In this document: positions 1 to 10,049 of the stretch, one piece after another
How positions within the stretch are numbered: the stretch's first letter is position 1
Layout of the letters: every line of letters starts with the position of its first letter
From: Puccinia triticina
Taxonomy: Eukaryota; Basidiomycota; Pucciniomycetes; Pucciniales; Pucciniaceae
Length of the DNA: 64,000 nucleotides
Assembly (NCBI RefSeq): GCF_026914185.1
Contig: NC_070571.1
Coordinates: 372,001-436,000 of the forward strand
Direction of reading: 5' to 3'
Made by a program: the position numbers and the translations under genes
Notes under the pieces: generated by a model
The model's input: the letters and a program-made list of their open reading frames with translations, nothing else
Told to the model about the DNA's origin: nothing
Database searches by the model: none

Positions 1-857
1 TGCTATCAGTCAACAAGACCCACCAAGCTATGCTTGGCAGGTTTTAATCAAGTGATAGGTCTGGTCTAATTCCAGATGAGCTTGTTCGATGACAGGTATG
101 TGAGATTTGAGAGTGAGTTCAGTATTTATTTGCAAATATACGGGATGTAGTGATGTGTGGTGGTGATGGTAAGTGTGAAGGGTGGTATGTAAATAACTGG
201 TGAGTACTGAGCTGAGGAGCTGAAAACTGGGGAGGAGAGAGCTCTTTATATAGACAAAAGTGGAGCCCCAGAGGGGCTTGTGGGTTAGGGTTTCAACTAA
301 TCTAGACAACAGTGTGAGGGATTTTAGCTGGTGGGAGTAGATACAAATGATGTCATAATATGTCAAGGGTACATAAATGATGTCAGAAGAATGGAGTAGG
401 GCCGCATAAAGGCTGCGTAAAGTGAAAGTAGACTGCATGAGTTGACAGGTGGATGCAGGGGGTGCATAAATGAAGTCTGAGGCTGTAGAATCAGTGCGTG
501 ATGACATCATAATATGGAAATAGAAGAGTACTTGATACTACGTGATGACTATAGTCTGATGGGGAGATGTATGCTTGTATCCTGTGATGTGTATAAGCAT
601 AATACTGTGATCCTTGACTTGAGGCTTGTGACAGGTTGGTGACTGGGTATGTTGAACGTGTGATGGGTGTCCATTGTCCAAGGAAGTGTACGTTCCAATC
701 CAGAGGGGCTCAGGTGACGCCTCCAGTGGTGACTAGGGGTAAAATTGGTCGTGGAATCCATTTCTGGGGTCCATCTGGTGGTATCTTGAGGCCCAGTATG
801 AGTAAATCTGTTGATAAGGAAAAAACTTTTTATTTTTCCACTTTTCCGTCTACCACA
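1..857 (-). mobile_element. LTR-like segment, family H (possibly truncated by window edge)
   Basis: Read on the minus strand the segment starts TGTGGTAGACGG at 857, carries a TATATAAAG box near 244-252 followed by a pyrimidine-rich CTCTCTCC start region, and runs to GACTGATAGCA at base 1. A diverged copy lies on the plus strand at about 59518-60224 and matches along its length: TGTGGTA start, GTCTATA box, GAGCTCTCTCC, and a shared GCCAAGC...CTTGGTGGGT end. It interrupts the RNase H region of copia element C. An LTR is the best reading. No second LTR or internal region is visible, so it may be solo or cut by the window edge. The long minus-strand open frames inside it are low-complexity and not believed. 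Confidence 0.5.
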
Positions 858-1913
858 ACGCCCAAAGTACTGGGCAACCATAAAAACTGATCAGTATACC
901 ATATGTGGATCTGCTGTGCTCCCCACCCCATGATGCATTGCAAAAATACTTGAGGGCCTTGTTACTGTTGTCCGGGACTAAGTCAAGGTGTATGTCCCTT
1001 GAGCCCGCTACATACCCAAGAAGGTGTTTCACACCTTTCCAAAGATTCACGCCGGGCTTTGCTGAGAAGCGGGCCAGAAGATTGACGGTGAAGGCGATTT
1101 CCGGGCGTGTGCCTACCGCTAGATAGCTCAGGGAACCTAGCACAGAAAGATAAGGTGTTGAGTCTGATTCAACTCCTTCCTCGTCAGTCACCAATTCCAA
1201 AGAGGGAGGTAAAGGTGTTTTAGCAGTGAATGCTCCATCCCAGTGATCTCGTAGGACCTGCTCAATTAGCTTTGGTTGCTTCAGGTGAAAGCCTTTCTCA
1301 CTCCTTTGGACTTGTAGACCAAAAGTCAATTCGATCCCGTCACTCCATTTGATTTGGAGGATACCCTTAAGGTTGTCTTTGAGCCACCGCAGGAGGACAT
1401 CCGAGATGCCCGTCACAATCCCGTCATCCACATTTATCCAGATGATGCCAATTTGGCAATTTTGCTTGAGTGCTGTAGGGTGTAGAGGCTGTTATCATAT
1501 TGGGCTTTGTAGCCCAGGTCAGTAAAAATCCCCTTTAGGTGCAGCCACCAACACCGCGCCGCCTGCTTTGTGCCATACAGTGCCTTGTGGAGTTTCATCA
1601 CATAGGCAGGGGGTAGCTTCATACCTTCCGGTGCCTTAACCCACACCTCTTCATCGATAGGGGAGTTAAGGTACGCTGCGACAAAATCGAAAGACCTGAC
1701 TGGCCAGTTAAACTTAGCCGCAAGCGTAAAGATCAGGTGCATCAATACAAACATCGCGGTTGGCGCAAATGTTTTGTTGAAATTGTAGCCTTCAATTTGG
1801 GTGAATCCCTTTGCTACATCCCTGGCCTTCCATCGCACCACTTCTGATTGATCGTTTGACTTTTCTGCAAAAACCCATCTACTGTCCAGAGGTTTTTGTC
1901 CCGCCGGACACGG
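858..1913 (-). pseudogene. pol: copia element C: RT and RNase H fragment
   Basis: Minus-strand Ty1/copia polymerase fragment. From 1913 the frame reads the RT start (PLDSRWVFAEK), then KALYGTKQAARCWW near 1560. A frameshift near 1432 separates this from the VDDG active-site segment at about 1420, and the frame then runs into an RNase H start (SYLAVGTRPEIAFTVNLLAR, NASWGGEHSRSTYG). RNase H is cut at 857 by LTR family H. Upstream, the coding sequence is broken at 1913 by gypsy A; removing 1914-21894 rejoins it in frame to the RT N-terminus at 21895. The fragment is dead: one frameshift, two insertions and a missing C-terminus. Confidence 0.85.
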
Positions 1914-2296
1914 TGTGGAACTCCTACCGTGCCAGGCGGTAGGCAGAGCGTCGAGGGGATGTGTGCTGTTGAGGCTGCCCTCGTGGGTGGTCCGGAAAAT
2001 TGATGAGGATCGTGTAAGCGAAGAGGTAAAAGGGTATTTTACGACGGCGTTGAGCACGCGTTGGCGGTTGAGGTGTTTGAGAAGAGGGCCGGGGATACTG
2101 CCGGCAAAGTGATCAGGAAAAGGGATCAAGGGAAGCTCAGGGAAGATGAGGAAGGATCAGGATCAACAAGGTTTGATGAATTTTTGACTTGGATCAGTAC
2201 AGAGTTCATGCGGCCCCATCCTCTGAGTTTGAGCTGAACTCAGAGTCTGGGGTTTGTGACATCTAGCGGACCTGTCATGATGCCCGCATAGACAAA

Positions 2297-2327
<31 letters not shown>

Positions 2328-2777
2328 CAAAACAAAACAAAACAAAACACAAAACAAAACCAACCCTCCACTTTGAAACCTACCAATGCGCGCAAGAGGA
2401 GAAATAAACAAACAAACAGGGGAGGACAGGAGAAAATAAAACTGAGAAAGGAAACAAAGGACAACAACCAGGAAAAGGAAGAAAGAAGGGGGGGGGAGGA
2501 AAGGATCTTGAAGAGAGAGGGAATGAGGGAAATCTTGAGATTGAGAGGTCTTGGGGAGTGAATTCTTGAAGCCTTGAGGATCTTGATCACGTCTTGAGGG
2601 TATTGAAGATGAAACTTTGAGGATCTTGAGGAATGAGTGAGGATCTTGGGTCTTGAGGCGTGAAGTCTTGAATCTTGAAAATCTTGAAGGGTGAGAATGA
2701 ATCTGATACTTGCTGATCTTGCTGGCAGCAGCGGCAAGAATGCTTCTGACTAGCGGTCAACCAAATGGGCCACCACA
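1914..2777 (-). repeat. 3' LTR of gypsy A
   Basis: 864 bp; matches 8050-8862 plus 21870-21890. Most of the length difference lies in an (AAAAC)n tract at about 2293-2361, longer here than in the other LTR. It carries about 15 substitutions relative to its partner by eye. Open frames inside it (for example 2240-2737 minus) are low-complexity and occur in both LTRs. Confidence 0.85.
2293..2361. repeat. (AAAAC)n microsatellite
   Basis: About twelve AAAAC units inside the left LTR of gypsy A. The homologous tract near 8430-8465 in the right LTR has about half as many, so the tract length changed after insertion. Confidence 0.9.
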
Positions 2778-2791
2778 TCCACCCACCACTT

Positions 2792-2811
2792 GGAGTCTGT
2801 CCCCAGACTCC
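2792..2811 (-). other. hairpin next to the 3' LTR of gypsy A
   Basis: GGAGTCTGTCCCCAGACTCC folds as an 8-bp stem. Element E has GCAGTCTGTCCCTAGACTGC in the same place (42645-42664), with the second pair changed on both sides. Gypsy B has CTGGGGACAGAC at 19398-19409, also just before its 3' LTR. Confidence 0.6.
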
Positions 2812-2883
2812 TTTGACATTCCTTGCGGCTGAAGAGAGATAGATCTGAAAAAAAAGGAAAAGCAAAACGGGATCCCGCGGATG

Positions 2884-2982
2884 GCTCACGAGTGTGGCTA
2901 AAGTAGAGCTTACGACATGACAGTAGTATCTACCCGAGGTGCATACTTAAGAAGGGGACTTACTTCTGGTCTGAAATGCCCC
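2884..2982 (-). other. intron-like module M1 (3' end of gypsy A)
   Basis: Minus strand: AAGTAAGT (GTAAGT at 2963-2958), then about 77 nt to GTGAG. GGGGC upstream pairs with GTCCCC downstream of the donor. Position and flanks match M2 at the end of the pol gene of element E, so A keeps the last few pol codons here. Confidence 0.55.
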
Positions 2983-2994
2983 ACAAGAATAACA

Positions 2995-3242
2995 CACTGC
3001 AAAAAAAACTGTGTCAACTGTGAGCAGTTGACATGTGGTAACTCTGAGGAATCTTGTGGTGTTACACCACCCTTACTCAAGGTTTGACTCAACCCAAGCT
3101 TTAATGCACAGTCACTGTGCACCTTGCACAGTGACTGTGCCAACAAAGACACTTGTGCATTCAGGTGGAGTTACAATGGCAGCTTGGCTTGAGTTCTCTG
3201 CATGTCAACTGAAAGCAGTTGACCAAGTTTTTTTTTGCAGTG
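2995..3242. mobile_element. MITE with CACTGCAAAAAAA ends
   Basis: The left end CACTGCAAAAAAAACT and the right end (reverse complement CACTGCAAAAAAAAACTT) form inverted repeats that extend into GTCAACTG...CAGTTGACATG. They are flanked by a 3-bp duplication ACA (2992-2994, 3243-3245). CACTR-type ends with 3-bp duplications fit the CACTA/CMC group. 248 bp, no coding capacity. Related element at 17074-17945. Confidence 0.8.
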
Positions 3243-3844
3243 ACAAGATCGGACACCAGGAAAAAAAAATAGTCACTTGATGGCAAGTGACATGATGCAG
3301 CTTTGGTTTCTGCTCCAGAGCTACTCCAGCACTGCTCCAAGTCTGCTCCACCAGCACTTGTAGAGCTTGCAGGACTGCACCAGAGCACTCAATGTGGCAC
3401 AGTCAGCTGATCCTAATTTTTTCCCAGGAACAGCTGATGCTCATCATAAGCTGATCAGTAGGAATTGACTGAGCCTGGGCCAAAGATGAGCATTGGATGA
3501 GCCTGGGCTACAGCTGAGAATTGGATATTCCAAGCCTGAAACAAATCCAAGTGTCAGCTGGACCAAGAATATTCCAAATCTGAGCATCAGCTTAGCCAAC
3601 AATGGTCCAAAGCTGAGCATCATCTTGAAAAAGGCTTGCGCAGAGCTTAGGATCAGCTGGGACAATACTGTTCCAAAGATTAACACCAGCTGGGCCAAAA
3701 ATTTTCAAAATCTGAGCATTGGCTGAGCCAATGCTGATACAAAGCTGAGCATTGGCTGAGCCAAAGCTGTTCCAAAGCTGAGCATTGGCTGAGCCAAAGC
3801 TGTTCCAAAGCTGAGTATCAGATTTTTTGAGACTATTCAAAAGA

Positions 3845-4085
3845 TTAATATCACCTGAGCCAAGGCTGTTCTACAGCTGAGCATCAGCTGAGCCAAGGCT
3901 GGTCCACAGCTGAGCATCAGCTGAGCCAAGGCTGGTCCACAGCTGAGCATCAGCTGAGCCAAGGCTGGTCCACAGCTGAGCATCAGCTGAGCCAAGGCTG
4001 GTCCACAGCTGAGCATTGTCTTAGCCAAGGTTGGTCCACAGCTGAGCATCAGCTGAGCCAAGGCTGGTCCACAGATGAGCATAAG
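3845..4085. repeat. 33-bp minisatellite, 7 units
   Basis: Unit AGCCAAGGCTGGTCCACAGC plus TGAGCATCAGCTG. Seven units here against sixteen in the paralogous element at 51030-51571. The 33-bp period keeps a frame open by chance (11-residue repeat MLSCGPALAQL on the minus strand). Confidence 0.9.
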
Positions 4086-4414
4086 CTGTTACAGGAGTGG
4101 TCAGACTCAGAATCTGAGCATTGGCTGGGCCAAGATTTATCCAAAGCTGAAAATCAGCTGAGCCAATACTGGTCCAAAGCTGAGCATTGGCTGGGCCAAT
4201 GATAGTCCTAATCTGAGTCTAAGCTGAGCCATGACTGGAATAAAGCTGAAAATAAGCTGGGCCAGGACTGGTTCTGATCTGGGAAACAAAGCTGAGCATG
4301 AGCTGGGCACCAAAGCTGAACATAAGCTGGGAGCTAAAGCTGAGTATCAGCTGACCAGAAATGGGGATCAGTGGTGCCCAGCAAAAACTGAGGATCTCCT
4401 GTGGAAATTCTTAA

Positions 4415-4472
4415 ACTGGTTAGATGGTGGGTAGATGGTGGGTAGATGATGGGTAGATGGTGGGTAGATGGT
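4415..4472. repeat. GGTAGATGGT-type short tandem repeat
   Basis: Runs of GATGGTGGGTA within the CACCAGG element; same tract at about 52405-52468 in the second copy. Confidence 0.85.
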
Positions 4473-4539
4473 GGGTAGCCCGCTGGAGCTGGCATGATTT
4501 CACTTGTCATCAAGGGACTATTTTTTTTTCCTGGTGGGA

Positions 4540-5623
4540 GATGATGGGAATGATTAAGATTTGTTTGAACAGGAGGCGAAGGATGCCCAAGCTCAGAATT
4601 GGTCAGCTCAGAAAGCTCAGACAGAGTGGAGTTGGATAATTGCGGCAAAAACGGGATCCGGATGGGAAGATCAGAGAGCGTTGGGATAATCGGCGATGAT
4701 AAAAGATGGGGATTCAAAGCAGGGATTTGCAGTGAAGTCAAGATTGAAGAGGATTCTGAGGTTGTTGAGTAAAGAGGCTCAAAGGGTTTGGACCGAGCGG
4801 TATCCTCAAGAGCACGGCGCGGCTTCGAAATGCAAGGCAGATTTGAACTATCGGACGGCAAAGGGAGTAGTTTAACCTCATCTCGGAGGCTTGATGGTGG
4901 AATCAGAAGCTCCGCCCCCTGGCGGAGCTGGCTACTGGAACAGAGATTGGAGATCAGAATCGCATGCTCCGCCGTCTAGCGGGGCTGAAGACTAGAGCAG
5001 AGGTTGGGAATCGGAGTCGAATGGGAAGGAGAACATAGTTTAACCTTGTCTTGGAGGATAGGAGATGGAATCAGATGCTCCGCCCTCTGGCGGAGTTGGC
5101 GACCAAAACGCAGATCGGGAGTCAGAAGTGGAGGAGAGCTGGGACCTAGTTTAACCTCTTCTCGGAGGTTAGGAAGCGGAATCGGATGCTCCGCCGCCTG
5201 GTGGAGTTGAGTACTAGAAGCGAGATTGGCGGTTGGAATCGGGGAAGGGCTGGGACATAGTTTTACCTCGTCTCGGAGGTGAGCAGCATGAGAAGGGTCC
5301 GATCCACTTGGAGAAACAAGGGTAGAGGCAGAAAATTCAGGAACAATCAGATTGGCAATCTTCTTAAGCACTCGATCCACCGCCTGTGCAGATCAAACAG
5401 AACACGGCGGAGAGCGGGAGTCGGACGGGGCGGGACTGGCAGGCCTTTGGATAGGAAAACAATGATACAGCTGAGAAGTGGGCGGAGCTCTTTGTGAGTG
5501 CCGCGGCCTAATCCTCCCTTTTTCGGGGTCCCATATGTGATTTTGAAACGGCGGCGGATTAAACTTGTTTGACTGGGTCTTGCTGAGCGAAATGTAACTA
5601 GATCGACATGGCACGCGCCTCAA
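4540..5623 (-). pseudogene. gypsy A repeat-protein frame in the position of pol
   Basis: One minus-strand reading frame runs from 5623 to about 4540 with only two in-frame stops (near 5391, TGA; near 4976, TAG). Its centre consists of four imperfect 37-residue repeats (4862-5285 at DNA level) built on LR(D/E)EVKL...P.L..(S/G)..LR...EH.I. The product is proline- and serine-rich with no RT, RNase H or integrase motif. It sits where pol is found in element E. A GTAAGT donor directly follows the gag frame (minus, about 6218), but a single intron to the CAG acceptor near 5634 would not keep phase, so joining to gag is unproven. Function unknown; possibly a Gag-linked or structural protein. Confidence 0.5.
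4862..5285. repeat. tandem repeat of about 111-120 bp, 4 copies
   Basis: Copies recur around AGTTTAACCTC(A/T)TCTCGGAGG and ATGCTCCGCCxxCTGGCGGAG. On the minus strand they encode the 37-residue repeats described for the enclosing frame. Confidence 0.8.
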
Positions 5624-5639
5624 ACTTTCTGGAATGTGA

Positions 5640-6213
5640 GATTGGCAAGCTCTGTCAGCTCTGTTAGATTTTGCACAACTAAGAGTGTTTCATTTCTTGT
5701 AAGTTATTGGTCTATCCAACAATCTTGGAGACAGAGAAATGAAAGTGGAAAACAATGAGTACCTAAGAGCAGATCTGCTTGGTACTGAGAGATAGAAGAG
5801 TGAGAAGAAATCTTCTCGTGCCGCTATGCAGCTAAGTGAAACCACGGATTCCGTAGGCTAACAAGATTTGATGCTGCATCAGCTATTGCGCTCCTTGAGT
5901 CGCACTGAGGAAAGAAGAAGTTCTTCTTACTTTGGCTTGAGGGTCTTGTAAATCAAGAGTTGCCTATACGAGCTGATAAAGAGAAACCGCAGTTGTCTGT
6001 CGCAGTGCGCATGGACAACTGTCAGGCTAGGGTCATTGTTGACTGGAGCACAGCAGCAGTAGACTCACCTCCGTGATTGGGACTGGAGATCCTATTGCTG
6101 AGGCTTGGACCTGTTCGGTCTGATCTGGCGTCGGGTATCGATGTGCTGCACGAGCATAGAAAGGCTCTAGTCAGCTCCATTGATCCTAGCTGAGGCTATC
6201 CCAACAGACGCAC
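5640..6213. other. gypsy A internal spacer
   Basis: No convincing coding sequence between the gag remnant and the repeat frame. Minus strand begins with a GTAAGTGCG donor-like site at about 6218 and ends with a CATTCCAG acceptor-like site near 5634. It could be one or more introns or decayed sequence. Confidence 0.4.
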
Positions 6214-7764
6214 TTACCTAGTAGGTTGTTTGTCTTGTTTGGGTCGCTTGGGCGCTTCGTCGGCTGCTGACGTGGCTAAAGGTTTGGGAGCGGATGAATT
6301 AGCTTTAGCCTGCTTCATCCGCCTGAGGGCGGCATGCATATTGCATGCGCCTGAAAGTCGCGCGGGCTCACCTTGGTCCCCAGTAGGGTTAGGTCTATTA
6401 GCCTTGCGCTTCCTCTGATTCGGGGATGTACCCGAATCCTGACAAGCTCGACGGATTGGACGGCTAGGATCAAAGGGAATCAGAACCCCACTTGGAAGAA
6501 AGAAGCGGTTGCCCTTCTTCTCCACAAGAGCTTTCTTCTTGTCTTTCTGAAGATTGGGGCAGCGGCTGAATTGATGGCCTTCATGATGACAATAATAACA
6601 CCTCGGCGGACGTTGGACAGTGGAATCAAGAGCGTATTCGGAGGCAGACGCGCAGCCGGACGGCGCTTCCATCTTCTCTACAACTTTGGGATCAAAATCG
6701 GATGGGCTAGGAGACTGGAAAACTTCAGTTGATTGCTCGGAAGACTTGGGAATAGCGCTCTGATGTTCTTGTTCCGAATCACTGGCCGTACGCGTGGGCT
6801 TCTCAGCCTGACTAAGGCCTCTAGGAAAAGACAAAGAAAAACCCTTGGATGGCAACGAGGCTTTGGTGCGACTCGGCTCTTTGATTAGTTTCTCAGGAGG
6901 GTGTGGTTTGAAATCTTTGTCCTCTATATCCCTATCGGGGACTGGCGGCGTATGATCTTCGACGAAACAAGGGACTGAAAGGGATTTGATAGCAAGTTAT
7001 TTGCCAGACTTGGACTCTTCACAAGATTCTCGGGCAAGAGCAGATGAGTAGCTTTCAGCAAGAGATGGGGAAGCGAACGTGCTAGAGAAAGAGGACCGTC
7101 TAGTTGACGCCGCTTTGGCGTGATTCGGCTGTTCGATAGATTGCGCAGAGGGATCCAGCTTCGTGTCCGTATTATCATCGATAAACTCTGTCGCAGCACG
7201 GCAGTCAAAAAACCAGGCCTTGTTTTCATTCAATGAAGGAGGGAAGCGAGCAGCAAGAGATCGTCGGCAGACCCGGAAAAAGGCTCAAGAGCAAAGATCC
7301 TGGGTGTCTTGTAAGTCCCAACATTCGTTCCTGAGTAGATAAGAAACAATCGGCTCGAATGATTGCCAGAAATTTGGATAATCTCGCGGCCAATAGATGT
7401 ATTCTTTTGCTGACCAAGATTCTAGCAAGTTGTCCATATCGTGAAGAGTGAATCGAGGGGTTTCATCTTGTCCCCAGTACACGAGCATTGAGGCTTTCAG
7501 ATCTGACCATCTACAACCACTAAATCCGTCCAAGGTTTTCACAATCTCGAAGACTTTGTCTGAACGGATGAAAAAAGAAATCTGCCAGGCCATATCGTAT
7601 TCGGAGGCGGCACTCCTTCTTGCCATCATCTCGTACGCATTCAAAAAGCTTTCGACGTTTGCGCCGTCGAAATCCAGCTCTAGATCTTGATGGTCAACTT
7701 CGATCGGAGCTGGACGGATCGCGGCCACCATGACAGATTGACTAGCCCCTAAAGAAGAGAGCAA
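6214..7764 (-). pseudogene. gag: gypsy A Gag remnant
   Basis: The N-terminal part (7764-7285) resembles the Gag of element E residue by residue in spacing: LDFDGANVESFL, ASEYDMAWQI, LKASMLVYWGQ, then a W-rich stretch. The C-terminal part (6855-6214) has a CCHC zinc knuckle CYYCHHEGHQFSRC and a GVLIPFDPSRPIRR segment also seen after the knuckle in E and B. Between them (about 7284-6856) the frame shifts several times. No intact protease motif is visible. Zinc knuckle and Gag domain would bind element RNA and assemble particles in an intact copy; this one cannot give full-length Gag. Confidence 0.75.
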
Positions 7765-7776
7765 ACAGATCCGAGT

Positions 7777-7878
7777 GGCTCACGAGCGTGGCGATCGTAA
7801 TGCTTCGACAAAAAAAGCGTAGACAACCCGCGGAGATGCACTATTGGGGAGGACTTACTTCTAGCTCCGTGTGCCTCC
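7777..7878 (-). other. intron-like module M7 (5' leader of gypsy A)
   Basis: Minus strand: AAGTAAGTCCTCCCC with GTAAGT at 7858-7853, about 78 nt to CTCGTGAG. GGAGG before the donor pairs with CCTCC after it. It lies between the priming site and gag, the same place as M6 in element E. Confidence 0.55.
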
Positions 7879-7997
7879 GCTACTGAACACACCAAAAAAA
7901 AAAAAATCAAAGACTCGGATCCGTCCGGGAAGAATCACCTAAGACAAAGAAAGCAAGAAAGAAGACCGCCAAGCGTCTCGAACCGTCCAAAAATCGG

Positions 7998-8047
7998 CGA
8001 GACTGTAAATCTTGAGGTCGCTGGTTCGATCCCGGCTCGGGGGACCA
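7998..8047 (-). other. extended primer-binding site = tRNA-Tyr(GUA) nt 27-76
   Basis: The plus strand reads as the 3' part of a spliced tRNA-Tyr: CGAGA-CTGTAAA-TCTTG anticodon arm with GTA anticodon and no intron, 5-nt variable loop, GCTGG/CCGGC T-stem with TTCGATC loop, TCGGGGG acceptor strand, A73 and CCA. The count is exactly 50 nt = positions 27-76. Two A residues separate it from the LTR at 8050. On the minus strand this is the primer-binding site, complementary to the primer far beyond the usual 8-18 nt. It is not a tRNA gene: the 5' half is missing and CCA is not encoded in eukaryotic tRNA genes. Confidence 0.9.
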
Positions 8048-8049
8048 AA

Positions 8050-8862
8050 TGTGGAACTCCTACCGTGCCAGGCGGTAGGCAGAGCGTTGAGGGGATGTGT
8101 GCTGTTGAGGCTGCCCTCGTGGGTGGTCCGGAAAAGTGATGAGGATTGTGTAAGCCAAGAGGTAAAAGGGTATTTTACGACGGCGTTGAGCGCGTGTTGG
8201 CGGTTGAGGTGTTTGAGAAGAGGGCCGGGGATACTGCCGGCAAAGTGATCAGGAAAAGGGATCAAGGGAAGCTCAGGGAAGATGAGGAAGGATCAGGATC
8301 AATAAGGTTTGATGAATTTTTGACTTGGATCAGTACAGAGTTCATGCCGCCCCATCCTCTGAGTTTGAGCTGAACTCAGAGTCTGGGGTTTGTGACATTT
8401 AGCGGACCTGTCATGATGCTCGCAAAGACAAAACAAAACAAAACAAAACAAAACACAAAACAAAACCAACCCTCCACTCTGAAACCTACCAATGCGCGCA
8501 AGAGGAGAAATAAACAAACAAACAGGGGAGGACAGGAGAAAATAAAACTGAGAAAGGAAACAAAGGACAACAACCAGGAAAAGGAAGAAAGAAGGGGGGG
8601 GGAGGAAAGGATCTTGAAGAGAGAGGGAATGAGGGAAATCTTGAGATTGAGAGGTCTTGGGGAGTGAATTCTTGAAGCCTTGAGGATCTTGATCACGTCT
8701 TGAGGGTCTTGAAGATGAAACTTTGAGGATCTTGAGGAATGAGTGAGGATCTTGGGTCTTGAGGCGTGAAGTCTTGAATCTTGAAAATCTTGAAGGGTAA
8801 GAATGAATCTGATACTTGCTGATCTTGCTGGCAGCAGCGGCAAGAATGCTTCTGACTAGCGG
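8050..8862 (-). repeat. 5' LTR of gypsy A, main part
   Basis: Begins TGTGGAACTCC beside the priming site. It is interrupted at 8862 by gypsy B (4-bp duplication GCGG at 8859-8862 and 21866-21869) and finishes at 21870-21890 with TCAACC...CCACCACA. The uninterrupted left LTR shows the same sequence without a break. Confidence 0.85.
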
Positions 8863-9825
8863 TGTGGTGCTCCATTCCAAACCATAAGTAGTATTTTATT
8901 GCTTTTCTTTACATACATTCATCATTACATTTCCCATTTCCCCCATAACCCTTCACAAATACTTCATTATTATTGCATATTCAGATTCTACGCCAAATTT
9001 CACCTATAGTCACTCATACATAGTACCCCCTTATCTTCAATGGTTCAGTAGTTATATAAGGATATAAGACTTACAGACAACCTACATTCTTCATTAGTTA
9101 CAATACTCATTTCATTAGTAACCTACTTGAATCATTACAGTAAATTCCTTTTACATATTTATTCTCACATACTAAACCCTTTACATACATTTCTCATTAT
9201 GTACTATGCCTATTGTACACATTACATCATTGGATCTGTGCTTACCTCTTTCAGTAGTGCTCATCATTACAAGTAGTTACTATGTTCTCATCACTCTTCC
9301 CCATTAGTACATTCTTTTATTCCCATAACCAGCATTCCCCTTTCAGCATTGCTCATCATTACATACTGTTACTATGTTCACATCACTCTTCCTCATTTGT
9401 ACAACCTTCATTCTCATAGCCAGAACTCCTTATTGTCTGTGCTCATCCTTCCTTCATATAAGAACTGTCTTTCCCCCCTCACTTGTACCTTATGCAGAAT
9501 TTATAGATAATTTTAGATACAGAAATTATAAGTGCCCATTCTCATCAACCCCTTGCCATTAAACCTTGCCATTGCATTCCCCACTCTCATCACTCCTCCA
9601 ACTCTCTTACCCTCAGTAGTCAGTAGTTAAAGCTCATAGTACTAGCTCCTAAGATCAAGCAGAAATCAGCCACACCTTTTTCTTCTTTTTCTTAGTGTTA
9701 CTCTCATCCCCTCAGCATTAGTCAGGAAGGCAGCCTCATCAGCACCCTTGCATAGCTTACATTAGTACGAGTATTGCTATCCATTTCCCTTCCAAGCTCT
9801 ATTATCCCCCTTGAGTAGTTCCACA
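8863..9825 (+). repeat. 5' LTR of gypsy B
   Basis: 963 bp, TGTGGTGCTCC...AGTTCCACA. AT-rich with many CATTA and CATCATTA motifs. The small open frame near 9374-9562 is repeated in the 3' LTR and is not a gene. Confidence 0.9.
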
Positions 9826-10049
9826 AGTGGTGTCCCAACAGTGGCCTTTCTATACTTCAGATATCTTCAGCTCTAGTAACACTCTTACCATCAGCTACAT
9901 ACTACTTCACCTACACTCCTCATACTCCTTTCTTTACAAATCAACTCCCTGCTTTTAGAATCAACTTCAACCAACAGTAACACTATCAGCATCTCCACTA
10001 TCAACCTTCAACACCCTTCAGATTTAGAGTCAACTTATCTGCTTCAATA
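9826..10049 (+). promoter_or_regulatory. gypsy B leader and primer site
   Basis: AG followed by TGGTGTCCCAACAGTGG directly after the LTR is the expected position of the primer-binding site; I cannot assign the tRNA. The rest is an AT-rich untranslated leader up to the gag ATG. Confidence 0.5.

Larger units (their letters stand above)
3254..4536. mobile_element. CACCAGG-ended non-autonomous element, short allele
   Basis: Inverted ends of about 45 bp (CACCAGGAAAAAAAAATAGT... and its mirror) with the 3-bp duplication GGA (3251-3253, 4537-4539). The interior consists of variants of AGCTGAGCATYRGCTGAGCCA. No transposase frame. A second copy lies at 50479-52526 (duplication AAG). This copy shows the empty site (CATAAGCTG, 4080-4088) of the 492-bp insertion in the other copy. 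Ends and 3-bp duplication suggest a CACTA-like mover, with CACCA replacing CACTA. Confidence 0.85.

Noticed and set aside
28..510. 160-residue minus-strand frame
   Set aside because: Lies in a promoter-bearing LTR-like segment whose homologue at 59.5-60.2 kb does not keep the frame.
2240..2737. 165-residue hydrophobic minus-strand frame, repeated at 8376-8843
   Set aside because: LTR of gypsy A including the AAAAC microsatellite; not a gene.
7998..8047. tRNA-Tyr gene fragment as a tRNA gene (also 49517-49566)
   Set aside because: 5' half absent, CCA encoded, placed two bases from an LTR in both elements; it is a primer-binding site.
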